Origin: Herminiimonas contaminans
Lineage (GTDB): Bacteria > Pseudomonadota > Gammaproteobacteria > Burkholderiales > Burkholderiaceae_D
NCBI RefSeq assembly: GCF_015645465.1
Contig: NZ_JADOEL010000003.1
Span: 186,001 to 250,000 of the forward strand
Length of the DNA: 64,000 bases
Direction: 5' to 3'
Shown here: positions 7,771 through 17,135 of the stretch, piece by piece
How the letters are laid out: every line of letters begins with the position of its first letter
How positions within the stretch are numbered: position 1 is the stretch's first letter
Position numbers and translations under genes: made by a program
Notes under the pieces: model-generated
Databases searched by the model: none
What the model was told of the DNA's origin: nothing
What the model saw: only the letters and a program-made list of their open reading frames with translations

Positions 7771-9132
7771 ATGACCAACGCTACACAAGTAACTCCCAAA
7801 ATCGGCTTCGTTTCCCTCGGATGTCCGAAAGCCCTGGTCGACTCAGAACAAATCCTTACCCAGCTGCGCGCTGAAGGTTATGACACTGCCAAGTCTTATG
7901 ACGGCGCAGATCTGGTGATCGTCAATACCTGCGGCTTCATTGATGCCGCCGTGCAGGAATCGCTGGACGCCATCGGCGAAGCGTTGAATGAAAACGGCAA
8001 AGTCATCGTCACAGGTTGCCTCGGTGCAAAGAAAGACGCTGACGGCGACGACATCATCCAGAAAGTCCACCCGAAAGTACTGGCCGTCACCGGCCCGCAC
8101 GCACTGGGCGAAGTCATGGATGCGGTACATAAACACATGCCCAAGCCGCATGCACCGTTCATCGATCTGGTGCCGGCGCAGGGTATCAAGCTGACGCCCA
8201 AGCATTTTGCCTATCTGAAAATCTCCGAAGGTTGCAACCATCGTTGCAGTTTTTGCATCATCCCGTCTATGCGCGGTGACCTGGTATCGCGTCCTATCGC
8301 TGATGTCATGCTGGAAGCCGAGAACCTGTTCAAGGCAGGCGTCAAGGAATTGCTGGTGATTTCACAAGACACCAGCGCGTATGGCGTGGATGTGAAATTC
8401 CGCATGGGTTTCTGGAACGGCAAGCCGGTCAAAACTCATATGACGCAACTGGTCGAAGCGCTGGGCGAACTGGCCAAGCAATACGGTGCATGGGTCCGCC
8501 TGCACTACGTTTATCCATACCCGCACGTGGATGCCATCATTCCTATGATGGCCGAAGGCAAGATCCTGCCTTACCTCGACGTGCCGCTGCAGCACGCGCA
8601 TCCGGATGTCCTGAAGCGTATGAAGCGTCCCGCCAGTGGCGAAAAGAATATCGAACGCATCCAGGCCTGGCGCGCGATGTGCCCGGACCTGACGATACGT
8701 TCCACCTTTATCGCTGGTTTCCCTGGCGAGACTGATGCCGAATTCGAATACTTGCTCGACTTCCTGAAAGAAGCCGAAATTGACCGCCTCGGTTGTTTTG
8801 CCTATTCGCCGGTAGAGGGCGCGACCGCGAATGACCTGCCGAATGCAGTGCCGGAAGAAGTGCGCGAAGAGCGTCGTGGCCGTGTCATGTTGCTGCAGGA
8901 AGAAATTTCCAAGAAGCGTCTGCAAGCCAAAGTCGGCAAGACCATGCGTGTACTGGTGGATGAAGTCAATCGCAATGGCGGCGTTGCACGTTCGGCTGCT
9001 GATGCACCGGAAATCGACGGCGTGGTCTACGTCAAGCCGCCGTATGAACCGCATCTGAAATTGAAAGTAGGTGAATTCATCGACGTCAAAATCACCGGCG
9101 CCGATGCACATGACCTGTGGGCCGAAGCATGA
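7771..9132 (+). CDS. rimO: Ribosomal protein S12 methylthiotransferase RimO
   Basis: A 453-residue radical-SAM methylthiotransferase. The N-terminal UPF0004 domain carries the second cluster ligands C18 (S-L-G-C-P-K), C54 (N-T-C-G-F) and C83 (T-G-C-L-G). The radical-SAM C-x3-C-x2-C motif is C155, C159, C162 ([10 protein letters not shown]), and a TRAM-like domain ends the protein. It methylthiolates the conserved aspartate of ribosomal protein S12. [12 protein letters not shown] separates RimO from MiaB. I set the start at ATG 7771; a TTG at 7756 adds five residues without support. The stop overlaps the next start (ATGA). Confidence 0.95.
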   Translation: MTNATQVTPKIGFVSLGCPKALVDSEQILTQLRAEGYDTAKSYDGADLVIVNTCGFIDAAVQESLDAIGEALNENGKVIVTGCLGAKKDADGDDIIQKVHPKVLAVTGPHALGEVMDAVHKHMPKPHAPFIDLVPAQGIKLTPKHFAYLKISEGCNHRCSFCIIPSMRGDLVSRPIADVMLEAENLFKAGVKELLVISQDTSAYGVDVKFRMGFWNGKPVKTHMTQLVEALGELAKQYGAWVRLHYVYPYPHVDAIIPMMAEGKILPYLDVPLQHAHPDVLKRMKRPASGEKNIERIQAWRAMCPDLTIRSTFIAGFPGETDAEFEYLLDFLKEAEIDRLGCFAYSPVEGATANDLPNAVPEEVREERRGRVMLLQEEISKKRLQAKVGKTMRVLVDEVNRNGGVARSAADAPEIDGVVYVKPPYEPHLKLKVGEFIDVKITGADAHDLWAEA

Positions 9133-9626
9133 TGAAAAAAGTTTTACTGAGTACCCTGATTGCGCTGGCTGCTGTCAGCACTGGCGTATCTGCACAAATC
9201 GCTGCACAAGGTAATGCACCAGCGTCGCAAACAGCACCTGCACCAGGCACCAACGTGCCAGCGCTGTTCCACAAACCGGTATTTTTTCGTGGCGTGGTCG
9301 GCGACATCAATGTGCAAGTCAATATCCGTCTGAAAGCAGATATCGATGAAGGCATAGAAGGTGAATACTTCATCTTTGGTAACTCGCACAAGATTCTGTT
9401 GGCTGGTGAAATCGAAGGTGACCAGCTCTTCATGGAAGAGTCGGAAAACGGCACCAACATTTCCGGTCAATGGGATGGCAAGCTGGAAGGCGATAGTCTG
9501 GTGGGTAGCTGGATGTCCGCCGATGGCACGATCACCAAACCATTTACGCTGAAAGCCGTCGTGCAAAAGCCTGCTGCACCAGCGCACGCTGCCAAGAAAG
9601 CCGCAAGCAATACTGCCAAACCATAA
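9129..9626 (+). CDS. Exported hypothetical protein, 165 residues
   Basis: Starts M-M-K-K-V-L-L with a clear signal peptide ending near V-S-A. A Pro/Ala/Gln-rich linker follows, then a beta-rich core containing I-N-V-Q-V-N-I-R-L and a [16 protein letters not shown] pattern, and a Lys/Ala/Pro tail. The repeated G-D-x-L/G-S-W strands resemble small periplasmic beta-barrel or lipocalin-like proteins, but I do not recognise the family. It overlaps the rimO stop by four bases (ATGA), implying translational coupling, and metC follows after 19 bases. Confidence 0.75.
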   Translation: MMKKVLLSTLIALAAVSTGVSAQIAAQGNAPASQTAPAPGTNVPALFHKPVFFRGVVGDINVQVNIRLKADIDEGIEGEYFIFGNSHKILLAGEIEGDQLFMEESENGTNISGQWDGKLEGDSLVGSWMSADGTITKPFTLKAVVQKPAAPAHAAKKAASNTAKP

Positions 9627-9645
9627 TTCACCTCCGGGAGCGCGC

Positions 9646-10818
9646 GTGACTGACCGACCTACGTTACAGACGGCATTGATCCACAATGACTATCGCGCTC
9701 CGGACGGATTCTCCGCACTACCGCAAGCCATCCATCATGCATCGACGGTCCTGTTCAAGGATGTCGCCAGCATGCGCTCGCGCAACTGGCAGGATAAGAA
9801 CGCCTACACCTACGGGTTGCACGGCACGCCGACCACCTTTACGCTGGAAGCACGACTCGCAGCGATAGAAGACGGCAAGCACTGTGTGCTCGCGCCGAGT
9901 GGCCTGGCAGCAATTGCCCTCGTGGATTTTGCTTTTCTCAAAAGCGGTGACGATGTACTGATACCGGATAACGTCTATAACCCGAACCGCGAACTGGCCA
10001 ACTGGCTGCAGCAGGATTTCGGTATCACGGCACGTTATTACGATCCGCTGATAGGTGGCGACATCGCTGACCTGATCCAGTCGAATACACGCCTGATCTG
10101 GACTGAAGCGCCGGGTTCGGTGTCGATGGAAGTGCCGGACCTGCCTGCGATCTGCCGCGCTGCGCACGCCAAGGGCGTACTGGTCGCGCTGGACAATACC
10201 TGGTCTGCCGGTCTCGCTTTGCGCGGCTTCGAGCTGGGTGTGGACATCATCATGCAAGCCCTGACCAAATATCAGTCCGGTGGCTCGGATGTGTTGATGG
10301 GTGCGGTGATTACACAAGACAAGGCGCTGAACCAGAAGCTGGAAACCGCGCATATGCGCCTCGGCTTCGGCGTGGCGGCGGATGACGTGTATCTGGTCTT
10401 GCGCAGCTTGCCAACCATGAAGCTACGCTTCGAAGCGCATGATGCGGCAGCGCGTACCGTGGCTGCCTGGTTGCAGGCACGTCCTGAGATCGCTGCGGTC
10501 CTGCATCCGGCCTTGCCGGATTGTCCGGGACACGCGCTGTGGCAGCGTGACTTCAGCGGGGCCGGTGGTTTGTTCTCGGTTGTCTTCGATGCGTGCTACA
10601 GCGAAGCGCAGACTGATCGCTTTGTCGATAGCCTGCAACTTTTCAAAATCGGTTTTAGCTGGGGCGGGGTACACAGCCTGGCGGTACCGTATCGCATGCA
10701 GCATATGCGGCAGAACTGGCCGCACCAGGGACAACTGGTGCGCCTGAATATAGGGCTGGAAGATCCGCAAGACTTGATCGCCGATATCGAGCAGGCGTTC
10801 AAGGCGATGCAGGCATAG
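9646..10818 (+). CDS. metC: Cystathionine beta-lyase-type PLP enzyme
   Basis: A 390-residue Cys/Met-metabolism fold-type I PLP enzyme. The Schiff-base lysine is K208 in A-L-T-K-Y-Q-S-G-G-S-D, and the cofactor-stacking and phosphate-binding region is Y-T-Y-G-L-H-G-T-P and A-P-S-G-L-A-A-I. K-Y-x-x-G-S/H-S-D and the C-terminal S-W-G-G motif fit the MetC branch, which cleaves cystathionine to homocysteine, pyruvate and ammonia. Other family members differ only subtly, so substrate is inferred. The GTG start at 9646 has GGGAG upstream; no in-frame ATG fits the conserved N-terminus. Confidence 0.87.
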   Translation: MTDRPTLQTALIHNDYRAPDGFSALPQAIHHASTVLFKDVASMRSRNWQDKNAYTYGLHGTPTTFTLEARLAAIEDGKHCVLAPSGLAAIALVDFAFLKSGDDVLIPDNVYNPNRELANWLQQDFGITARYYDPLIGGDIADLIQSNTRLIWTEAPGSVSMEVPDLPAICRAAHAKGVLVALDNTWSAGLALRGFELGVDIIMQALTKYQSGGSDVLMGAVITQDKALNQKLETAHMRLGFGVAADDVYLVLRSLPTMKLRFEAHDAAARTVAAWLQARPEIAAVLHPALPDCPGHALWQRDFSGAGGLFSVVFDACYSEAQTDRFVDSLQLFKIGFSWGGVHSLAVPYRMQHMRQNWPHQGQLVRLNIGLEDPQDLIADIEQAFKAMQA

Positions 10819-10848
10819 CCAGGCCTACGAACTACGGCAGTACAACGA

Positions 10849-10870
10849 GCACCCAAACGGGTGCTTTTTT
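10849..10870 (+). terminator. Rho-independent terminator after metC
   Basis: GCACCC-AAAC-GGGTGC followed by six T. It ends the rimO/metC block. Confidence 0.9.
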
Positions 10871-11039
10871 ATTGTGCGCATCCATTTAATCCCCTGTGCA
10901 TTCTTGCACCAAAGCACGCCCCCAAGATAGAGCAATTTTGTGATCGCCTGCTCAAAGCGGCGCATCAGGATTGCGCGCTGACGGCTGAATGGCCGATTTC
11001 CGGCGAGTACGGAAATTGCTCAGTGTAATGAAGGGCTTA

Positions 11040-11057
11040 GCACACTGATCAGAGTGC
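11040..11057. promoter_or_regulatory. 18-base imperfect palindrome upstream of the transporter operon
   Basis: GCACACTGATCAGAGTGC: the two halves are inverted repeats apart from one symmetric mismatch. It lies 23 bases upstream of the candidate -24/-12 promoter, a position suited to a repressor or activator dimer. The binding protein is unknown. Confidence 0.4.
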
Positions 11058-11079
11058 AATCTCCCGCGTAAACAAGGGT

Positions 11080-11094
11080 TGGCATGCCACGTGC
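11080..11094 (+). promoter_or_regulatory. Candidate sigma-54 promoter (-24/-12)
   Basis: TGGCATG-CCAC-GTGC keeps the invariant GG and GC dinucleotides at the exact spacing of the consensus TGGCACG-N4-TTGC, with mismatches at C6 and the first T of TTGC. It would start transcription about 40 bases before the substrate-binding protein gene. Called by eye only. Confidence 0.35.
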
Positions 11095-11146
11095 TTATCT
11101 CTGGCATGTCACATAGTTTTGGTGGCGTATTTACTGGGAGATTTTT

Positions 11147-12754
11147 ATGGCGTTGGATAAATGGATTGCACGATGGTTGATGGTGGTTCCGGTCGCGCTG
11201 GCACTGCATTCGGGGGCACATGCCGAAACAGTGGCACGTTACGGGATCTCGATGGCGGATATTCCGCTGACTACAGGCCAGCCGGATCGCGGAGCTGGTG
11301 CTTATCAATTCACAGGTCACACAATTTATGATCCGCTGATCGCATGGGAAGCGAATATCGGCACACGTCCGGGCAAGCTGATTCCGGGTCTGGCAACTGA
11401 ATGGAAGGTTGATCCCAAAGATCAAAAGAAATGGTTGTTCACGCTGCGCAAGGGCGTGAAATTCCATGACGGTTCCGACTTCAAGGCAGACGCCGTAGTG
11501 TGGAATCTGGACAAGGTGCTGAACGACAAGGCACCGCAGTTCGATGCCAAGCAAAGTGCGCAAGTACGTCCGCGTATTCCTTCCATCGTTTCGTATCGCA
11601 AGGTGAATGACAACACGGTAGAAATCACGACCAAGGAAGTCGATGCACTGTTCCCTTACCAATTGCCATGGTTCCTGATCTCCAGCCCGGCGCAATGGGA
11701 AAAGGTCGGTCGCGACTGGAATAAGTTTGCGTCGCAAGCATCCGGTACCGGCCCATTCAAACTGGACAAACTGGTACCGCGTGAGCGTGCTGAACTGGTC
11801 AAGAATGCAGGTTACTGGGACAAGTCGCGCCTGGCACAAACCGATCGCGTGATCCTGTTGCCTATCCCTGATGCACTGACCCGCGCCAATGCCTTGCTGA
11901 ATGGCCAGGTCGACATCATCGAAACGCCACCACCAGATGTCCTGCCGCAACTGAAAAGCTCGGGCTTCAAACTGGTGACCAACGTGACACCACACGTCTG
12001 GCCTTACCACTTCAGCACCCAGCCTGGTTCGCCATGGACCGATATCCGTGTGCGTAAAGCAGCCAACCTGGCAGTCGATCGCAGCGGCATTGTGGCATTG
12101 ATGAATGGCCTGGCAGTGCCTGCTTATGGCCAGCTCGATCCGACCAGCCCATGGTTCGGCAAACCGACATTCAAAATCAAGTATGACCTCGCTGCGGCAC
12201 GTGCCCTGATGGCACAAGCCGGTTACAGCCCAAGCAAGCCACTGAAAGCGAAGATCGTGATTGCACAAGGTGGTACAGGTCAGATGTTGTCCTTGCCTAT
12301 GAATGAATACATCCAGCAAAGTCTCGCGGAAATCGGCATCCAGGTGCAGTTTGAAGTAGTGGAGCTGGAAACCCTGTACCTGCACTGGCGTAGTGGCGCC
12401 AAGGGCGATATCAACGCAGGCAAAGGCATCACTGCGATCAACCTTGGTTACGTAACGGCTGACCCGTTCTATGCGCTCACCCGTTTTGCTGACAGCCGTT
12501 ATGTCGCACCGAACGGCGTGAACTGGGGTGGCTGGTCGAATCCGAAAGTAGATGCTGAACTGGATCAGATCCGCACCACCTTCGACGTCAAGGTGCAGGA
12601 CAAATTGCTGGCGCAAGTGCACCAGGCGATGGTTGATGATGCCCTGATGCTGTGGGTAGTACATGACGTCAATCCGCACGTGATTTCGCCAAAAGTGAAG
12701 GGCTTTATCCAGGCTCAACACTGGTTCCAGGATCTGACCACGATCCGTATGTAA
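11147..12754 (+). CDS. Dipeptide/oligopeptide ABC transporter substrate-binding protein
   Basis: A 535-residue SBP family 5 protein (DppA/OppA/NikA cluster C). A signal peptide ends near A-H-A-E (residues 1-26). The family hallmarks include P-G-L-A-T-E-W-K-V, F-T-L-R-K-G-V-K-F-H-D-G-S and A-V-W-N-L-D. It binds peptides or a similar solute in the periplasm and delivers them to the permease pair encoded downstream. It is the first gene of a five-gene operon, with GGGAG just upstream of the ATG. Substrate cannot be told from sequence; di/oligopeptides, nickel or opines are all possible in this family. Confidence 0.9.
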   Translation: MALDKWIARWLMVVPVALALHSGAHAETVARYGISMADIPLTTGQPDRGAGAYQFTGHTIYDPLIAWEANIGTRPGKLIPGLATEWKVDPKDQKKWLFTLRKGVKFHDGSDFKADAVVWNLDKVLNDKAPQFDAKQSAQVRPRIPSIVSYRKVNDNTVEITTKEVDALFPYQLPWFLISSPAQWEKVGRDWNKFASQASGTGPFKLDKLVPRERAELVKNAGYWDKSRLAQTDRVILLPIPDALTRANALLNGQVDIIETPPPDVLPQLKSSGFKLVTNVTPHVWPYHFSTQPGSPWTDIRVRKAANLAVDRSGIVALMNGLAVPAYGQLDPTSPWFGKPTFKIKYDLAAARALMAQAGYSPSKPLKAKIVIAQGGTGQMLSLPMNEYIQQSLAEIGIQVQFEVVELETLYLHWRSGAKGDINAGKGITAINLGYVTADPFYALTRFADSRYVAPNGVNWGGWSNPKVDAELDQIRTTFDVKVQDKLLAQVHQAMVDDALMLWVVHDVNPHVISPKVKGFIQAQHWFQDLTTIRM

Positions 12755-12816
12755 CAAGCGTGAAGGGCGGGGCGCTCGCGCCTCGTCCACCCTTTCTGTA
12801 TCACTGAGAGTTGTCC

Positions 12817-13767
12817 ATGTTTTCCTATATTTTGAAGCGTTTGCTGTATGCAATTCCGATTGCGCTGAGCGTGACGATCTTGTCTTTCATGCTGGTGTAT
12901 CTGGCACCTGGCGATCCCCTGAATGCGATCGCTCCGGCCGATGCGCCTGCGGATGTGATCGCCGCACTGAAGAGTGCTTATGGCCTGGATAAGCCGGTAC
13001 CGGTGCAGTACGGCATGTGGCTGGCACGTGCGGTGCAGGGTGATCTGGGTACCTCGATTGCATCTGGTCGCCAGGTGGTGACCGAAGTCATGAGCGCGGT
13101 TAGTAATACCTTGTTGCTGGCCGGGATTGCCGGCTTCATCGGTGTGTTGTTCGGTTGTGTGCTGGGTGCGCTGGCCGGCTATTGGCATGGTGGCTGGATA
13201 GACCGCATTGCGACCTTTCTGTCAGTCATAGGCGTGAGTGTGCCGCACTATTGGCTGGGTTTGGTATTAACGATTATTTTTTCCATCTGGCTGGGCTGGT
13301 TCCCGGCGATGGGTGCAGGGCCCGGCGGCTCGTCCGAGTGGCTGTGGGATTACGAACATATACGGCATTTGATATTGCCTGCGGTCACGCTGGCGGTGAT
13401 TCCTATGGGCATCATCACGCGTACCGTGCGGGCACTGGTAGCCGATATGCTGGAACAGGAATTCGTGATTGCCCTGCGTGCACGCGGCCTGAGCAATCGC
13501 GCCATCTTCCGTCACATCGCAAAGAACACGGCACCAACCGTGCTTGCAGTGGCTGGCTTGCAGATCGGTTACCTGATGGGCGGTTCCATCCTGGTCGAAA
13601 CTGTATTCGCGTGGCCGGGTACCGGCTTCCTGCTGAACACTGCCATCTTTCAGCGCGACATGCCGCTGCTGCAAGGCACGATCCTGGTGCTGTGCATGTT
13701 CTTTGTCGGCTTGAATCTGATCGTCGATATCCTGCAACCGCTGCTTGATCCACGTATGGGACGTTGA
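12817..13767 (+). CDS. Peptide ABC transporter permease, DppB type
   Basis: A 316-residue inner-membrane permease with the DppB/OppB N-terminus (M-F-S-Y-I-L-K-R-L-L-Y-A-I-P) and the conserved Y-L-A-P-G-D-P segment. About six membrane spans are expected. The cytoplasmic EAA-like loop contains E-F-V-I-A-L-R-A-R-G-L-S, which contacts the ATPases. ATG 12817 follows GAGAG; a TTG two codons earlier is ignored. The next permease starts two bases after its stop. Confidence 0.92.
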   Translation: MFSYILKRLLYAIPIALSVTILSFMLVYLAPGDPLNAIAPADAPADVIAALKSAYGLDKPVPVQYGMWLARAVQGDLGTSIASGRQVVTEVMSAVSNTLLLAGIAGFIGVLFGCVLGALAGYWHGGWIDRIATFLSVIGVSVPHYWLGLVLTIIFSIWLGWFPAMGAGPGGSSEWLWDYEHIRHLILPAVTLAVIPMGIITRTVRALVADMLEQEFVIALRARGLSNRAIFRHIAKNTAPTVLAVAGLQIGYLMGGSILVETVFAWPGTGFLLNTAIFQRDMPLLQGTILVLCMFFVGLNLIVDILQPLLDPRMGR

Positions 13768-13769
13768 CT

Positions 13770-14666
13770 ATGGCTTACTCTTTGAATTTTGCACCGCAGG
13801 TCGCGGTTCCCGTTTTACCGACACCGGCACGCGGTTACTGGAGCAAGGTCTTGCGCCAGCTGATGCGCGATCCGGTCGCGATGACGGCAGCGCTGGTGGT
13901 GTTCCTGATTGTATGTGCGGCGGTGTTTGCGCCGTGGCTGGCACCGATGGACCCGTACAAGGGCAGCATGATACGACGCTTGCTGCCGATAGGTAGCGAA
14001 GGCTATCTGCTCGGTACCGATGAATTGGGGCGCGATATGTTGAGTCGCCTGATGTACGGTGGTCGTCTGTCCTTGCTGATGGGCGTGACGCCGGTGCTGG
14101 CAGCCTTCGGTATCGGTACATCTATCGGTTTGCTGGCGGGCTATGTCGGTGGACGCGTGAACATGGTCATCATGCGCGTGCTGGACGTGTTCTATGCCTT
14201 CCCGTCGGTGTTGCTGGCAGTCGCCATCTCCGGCGCGCTGGGACCAGGCATGACGAACAGCATACTCGCGCTGACGCTGGTCTTCGTGCCACAGGTAGTG
14301 CGCGTAGCGGAGAGTGTCACCACACAAGTACGCAAGCTCGATTACATCGAAGCGGCACGCATGAGCGGCGCGAGTGCGTTCTCGATTATCCGCGTGCACG
14401 TGCTGGGCAATGTGCTGGGGCCGGTGTTTGTGTATGCGACCGGTTTGCTCAGCGTCAGCATGATTCTGGCGGCAGGTTTGTCCTTCCTCGGCCTGGGCGT
14501 CAAACCGCCAGAGCCTGAATGGGGACTGATGCTGAACACCTTGCGTTCGGCCATCTTCCGTAATCCGTGGGTCGCGGCTTTGCCGGGCTTGCTGATTTTT
14601 ATCACGTCCATCGGCTTTAACCTGTTGGCTGATGGCGTGCGCTCTGCTATGGATATACGCCGATGA
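13770..14666 (+). CDS. Peptide ABC transporter permease, DppC type
   Basis: A 298-residue permease with the N-terminal OppC extension (W-S-K-V-L-R-Q-L-M-R-D-P) followed by the binding-protein-dependent transport domain. Its EAA loop reads D-Y-I-E-A-A-R-M-S-G-A-S, and the typical L-G-T-D-E-L-G-R-D-M segment precedes the first core span. It pairs with the DppB-type permease to form the channel. Its stop overlaps the next start by four bases (ATGA). Confidence 0.92.
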   Translation: MAYSLNFAPQVAVPVLPTPARGYWSKVLRQLMRDPVAMTAALVVFLIVCAAVFAPWLAPMDPYKGSMIRRLLPIGSEGYLLGTDELGRDMLSRLMYGGRLSLLMGVTPVLAAFGIGTSIGLLAGYVGGRVNMVIMRVLDVFYAFPSVLLAVAISGALGPGMTNSILALTLVFVPQVVRVAESVTTQVRKLDYIEAARMSGASAFSIIRVHVLGNVLGPVFVYATGLLSVSMILAAGLSFLGLGVKPPEPEWGLMLNTLRSAIFRNPWVAALPGLLIFITSIGFNLLADGVRSAMDIRR

Positions 14667-15724
14667 AACAAGAAACTGTAAGCCTGGCTTCAACAGATAA
14701 AGGCGGCCCTGCGCAGCCACTGTTGATGATCAAGGATTTGAAAAAGTACTTCCCGGTGCGCGGCGAACTGTTCCAGCGCGAACGCAAATTCGTGCACGCA
14801 GTCGATGGTGTCAGCTTCTCGGTCGCCAAGGGCAAGACCCTGGGCATCGTCGGTGAATCCGGCTGTGGCAAGTCGACCACGGCACGCCTGATCGCACGCC
14901 TGCTTACACCTGATAGCGGCAACATGATTTTCGACGGTGAAGGCGTAGCTGAATTCGGTGGCCTCGAATTCAAGGAATTCCGGCGCAACCTGCAAATGGT
15001 GTTTCAGGATTCTTTTGCTTCACTCAATCCGCGCCTGACAATTAGCGAGACGGTCGCTTACGGTCCGCAGGCACACGGTGTTTCGAAAACTCAGGCTACC
15101 GAACGTGCGCATGCCTTGCTGGCACGTGTAGGGCTCAGGCCTGAGTTATTCGCCTCACGTTATCCGCATGAGTTGTCCGGAGGCCAACGTCAGCGCGTCA
15201 ACATCGCGCGCGCACTGGCTTTCGAGCCGCGTCTGGTGATCCTGGATGAAGCGGTCGCAGCACTGGATAAATCGGTACAGGCGCAGGTATTGAACCTGCT
15301 GCAGGAATTGAAGGCGGAGCATGACCTGACTTATCTCTTCATCTCGCATGACTTGCACGTAGTGCATTACATCAGCGATGAAGTGATGGTGATGTATATG
15401 GGGCAGGTGGTAGAGATGGGTCCGGTCGAAGATATCTACGGCAACTCGCGTCATCCTTATACGCGTGCCCTGTTGTCTGCGGTGCCATCTATGGACCCGG
15501 CCAACCGCACGCAACATACGCCGCTCAGTGGCGATCCGCCCAACCCGATCAATCCGCCCAGCGGTTGCCGATTCCGTGAACGTTGCCCGCATGCAGAAGC
15601 AATATGCGCGGCGCAGGTACCTGCGTTGATAGCGGCAGATGGCAATGCGGCGCATACCGTGGCCTGCCATATGAATGATCCGGAGTCTGGTCACAAGCAA
15701 ACCTTGATGGAGGTGGCAGCATGA
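14663..15724 (+). CDS. Peptide ABC transporter ATP-binding protein, DppF/OppF type
   Basis: A 353-residue ATPase: Walker A G-E-S-G-C-G-K-S (residues 64-71), signature L-S-G-G-Q-R-Q-R, Walker B L-V-I-L-D-E-A-V-A-A-L-D and the H-loop S-H-D. The C-terminal oligopeptide/dipeptide domain has the C-R-F-R-E-R-C-P cysteine motif that binds an iron-sulphur cluster in some relatives. The Q-loop segment M-V-F-Q-D-S-F-A-S-L-N-P fits the DppF/OppF subtype. Starts inside the stop of the preceding permease gene and its stop overlaps the next start, so the operon is tightly coupled. Confidence 0.92.
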   Translation: MKQETVSLASTDKGGPAQPLLMIKDLKKYFPVRGELFQRERKFVHAVDGVSFSVAKGKTLGIVGESGCGKSTTARLIARLLTPDSGNMIFDGEGVAEFGGLEFKEFRRNLQMVFQDSFASLNPRLTISETVAYGPQAHGVSKTQATERAHALLARVGLRPELFASRYPHELSGGQRQRVNIARALAFEPRLVILDEAVAALDKSVQAQVLNLLQELKAEHDLTYLFISHDLHVVHYISDEVMVMYMGQVVEMGPVEDIYGNSRHPYTRALLSAVPSMDPANRTQHTPLSGDPPNPINPPSGCRFRERCPHAEAICAAQVPALIAADGNAAHTVACHMNDPESGHKQTLMEVAA

Positions 15725-16719
15725 GCAAGCCTTTGGTATCGGTACGTGACTTGACGGTGGAGTTTGTCGGTAATCGTCGCGCGCATGCTTTGGATAAGAT
15801 CAGCTTTGATTTGCAGGCTGGGGAAGTGCTGGGTTTGCTGGGCGAATCCGGTTCCGGCAAGAGTGTGACCCTGCGCACGCTGCTGCGTCTGCATCCGCTG
15901 CGTACTACCCGTATCAGCGGCAGCATGGAAGTGGATGGCATGGATGTGCTGGCATTGAAAGGCCGTGAGCTGGATGCGTATCGCGGTGGTACAACTTCGA
16001 TGGTATTTCAGGAGCCGGGTCTGGCGTTCGATCCGGTCTACACCATAGGGCAGCAGATCACTGAAGCGATACGTGCACATGAAGCGCTGGATCATCGTGG
16101 CGCGATGCAACGCGCCTTGCAAATGCTGGAACGGGTGCAGATACCTCAAGCGCGTCGCCGCTACGATGCGTATCCGCATGAGCTGTCTGGTGGCATGCGT
16201 CAACGCGCCATGATCGCGCTGGCACTCGCATGCAAGCCCAAGCTTTTGCTGGCGGATGAGCCGACCACGGCGCTGGATGCGACCGTGCAAATTCAGATCC
16301 TGTTGCTATTGCGTGAGCTACAAAAGGAAACCGGGATGTCGGTGATTTTTGTTACGCACGATATAGGCGCAGCGGTTGAAGTCGCAGACAAAATAGCCGT
16401 GATGTACGGTGGTCGTATCGTCGAAGAGAATACGGTGGCTGGCATCGTGCATAGTCCGCGTCATCCATACACGGCGGGTTTGCTGGCATCCACAGTGAGT
16501 ACCGAGAATCGCGGCAAGCCTTTGCTCGCGGTGCCGGGCTCACCGCCGGATTTGTCGGCCTTGCCGCCGGGCTGCAGCTTCGCGCCACGTTGCAGCAATG
16601 CACGGCAACAATGCGCTAGCGAGAAACCGCAAGTGATGTCAGTCAATGGCGAACGTCTGGCTTGCTGGAACCCGGTATTACCTTTGCTGAAGGAGGAGAC
16701 TGAACTAGCCACTGCATAA
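15721..16719 (+). CDS. Peptide ABC transporter ATP-binding protein, DppD/OppD type
   Basis: A 332-residue ATPase with Walker A G-E-S-G-S-G-K-S (41-48), signature L-S-G-G-M-R-Q-R, Walker B L-L-L-A-D-E-P-T-T-A-L-D and the C-terminal cysteine motif C-S-F-A-P-R-C. It is the second ATPase of a heterodimeric peptide importer; the M-R-Q-R variant of the signature is typical of DppD/OppD. Last gene of the operon, followed by a strong terminator. Confidence 0.92.
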   Translation: MSKPLVSVRDLTVEFVGNRRAHALDKISFDLQAGEVLGLLGESGSGKSVTLRTLLRLHPLRTTRISGSMEVDGMDVLALKGRELDAYRGGTTSMVFQEPGLAFDPVYTIGQQITEAIRAHEALDHRGAMQRALQMLERVQIPQARRRYDAYPHELSGGMRQRAMIALALACKPKLLLADEPTTALDATVQIQILLLLRELQKETGMSVIFVTHDIGAAVEVADKIAVMYGGRIVEENTVAGIVHSPRHPYTAGLLASTVSTENRGKPLLAVPGSPPDLSALPPGCSFAPRCSNARQQCASEKPQVMSVNGERLACWNPVLPLLKEETELATA

Positions 16720-16730
16720 GCAGGGCCGGT

Positions 16731-16763
16731 AAAAAAAAAGCGTCCATACGGACGCTTTTTTTA
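16731..16763. terminator. Bidirectional terminator
   Basis: AAAAAAAAAGCGTCC-ATAC-GGACGC followed by seven T. It ends the transporter operon and can also serve the convergent membrane-protein gene. Confidence 0.9.
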
Positions 16764-16775
16764 TGGGCTATGCCT

Positions 16776-17135
16776 TCATGGCATGGGCTTGTTGTCGTTC
16801 AGGTCGACTATGCCCTTGATCAGGCGATACAGTTTCCATATCCACGCTACGGTCCACAAGAGGAAGGCAGCCGGTATGCCTATGATGGTGACGTAAAGCA
16901 GGCAACCTACTGTCATCCATACGAGATACCACCAAAAGGAGCGGATTTGCCAGCCATGATGGCTGTAGACAAAGGTATTGGCGGAGTCTGCCCGTTTGAC
17001 GTAGTTGATGATGAGTGGGATGAAGGAAAATAAGCCCAGCGAAAACACCAGGCTGGCTGCGTGGCCCAGATATAGCCACCAGGCAAGGTTCTTTGCGGAT
17101 CGCAATGAACTGTCTAAAACGAGATTTTGGTTCAT
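16776..17135 (-). CDS. Small membrane protein, DUF4870-like
   Basis: A 119-residue protein with about three hydrophobic spans, including L-A-W-W-L-Y-L-G-H-A-A-S-L near residue 18, an F-I-P-L-I-I-N-Y-V-K-R segment and a W-I-W-K-L-Y-R-L-I-K-G end. The layout H-x-x-W-Q-I-R-S-F plus a final R-L-I-K-G-I resembles the DUF4870 family of bacterial membrane proteins, whose role is unknown. Head-to-head with no partner; ATG 17135 follows a GGACT-type weak ribosome site. Confidence 0.75.
   Translation of the reverse strand: MNQNLVLDSSLRSAKNLAWWLYLGHAASLVFSLGLFSFIPLIINYVKRADSANTFVYSHHGWQIRSFWWYLVWMTVGCLLYVTIIGIPAAFLLWTVAWIWKLYRLIKGIVDLNDNKPMP

Larger units (their letters stand above)
10871..11146 (+). 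promoter_or_regulatory. Upstream control region of the peptide transporter
   Basis: With the metC trailer this makes a 328-base gene-free stretch. It holds the metC terminator, a TGCACCAAA element at 10905-10913 that resembles half an NtrC site, an imperfect 18-base palindrome (11040-11057) and a sigma-54-like element (11080-11094). No open frame of merit was seen. Confidence 0.45.

Noticed and set aside
10952-12853. A 633-codon open frame on the minus strand, antisense to the peptide-binding protein gene
   Set aside because: It lies fully opposite a clear SBP family 5 gene, is rich in His/Arg/Gln/Cys as typical for a shadow frame, and has no domain or ribosome site.
13815-14720. A 301-codon open frame antisense to the second permease gene
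   Set aside because: Very His/Gln/Arg-rich translation opposite a conserved permease; a codon-bias shadow.
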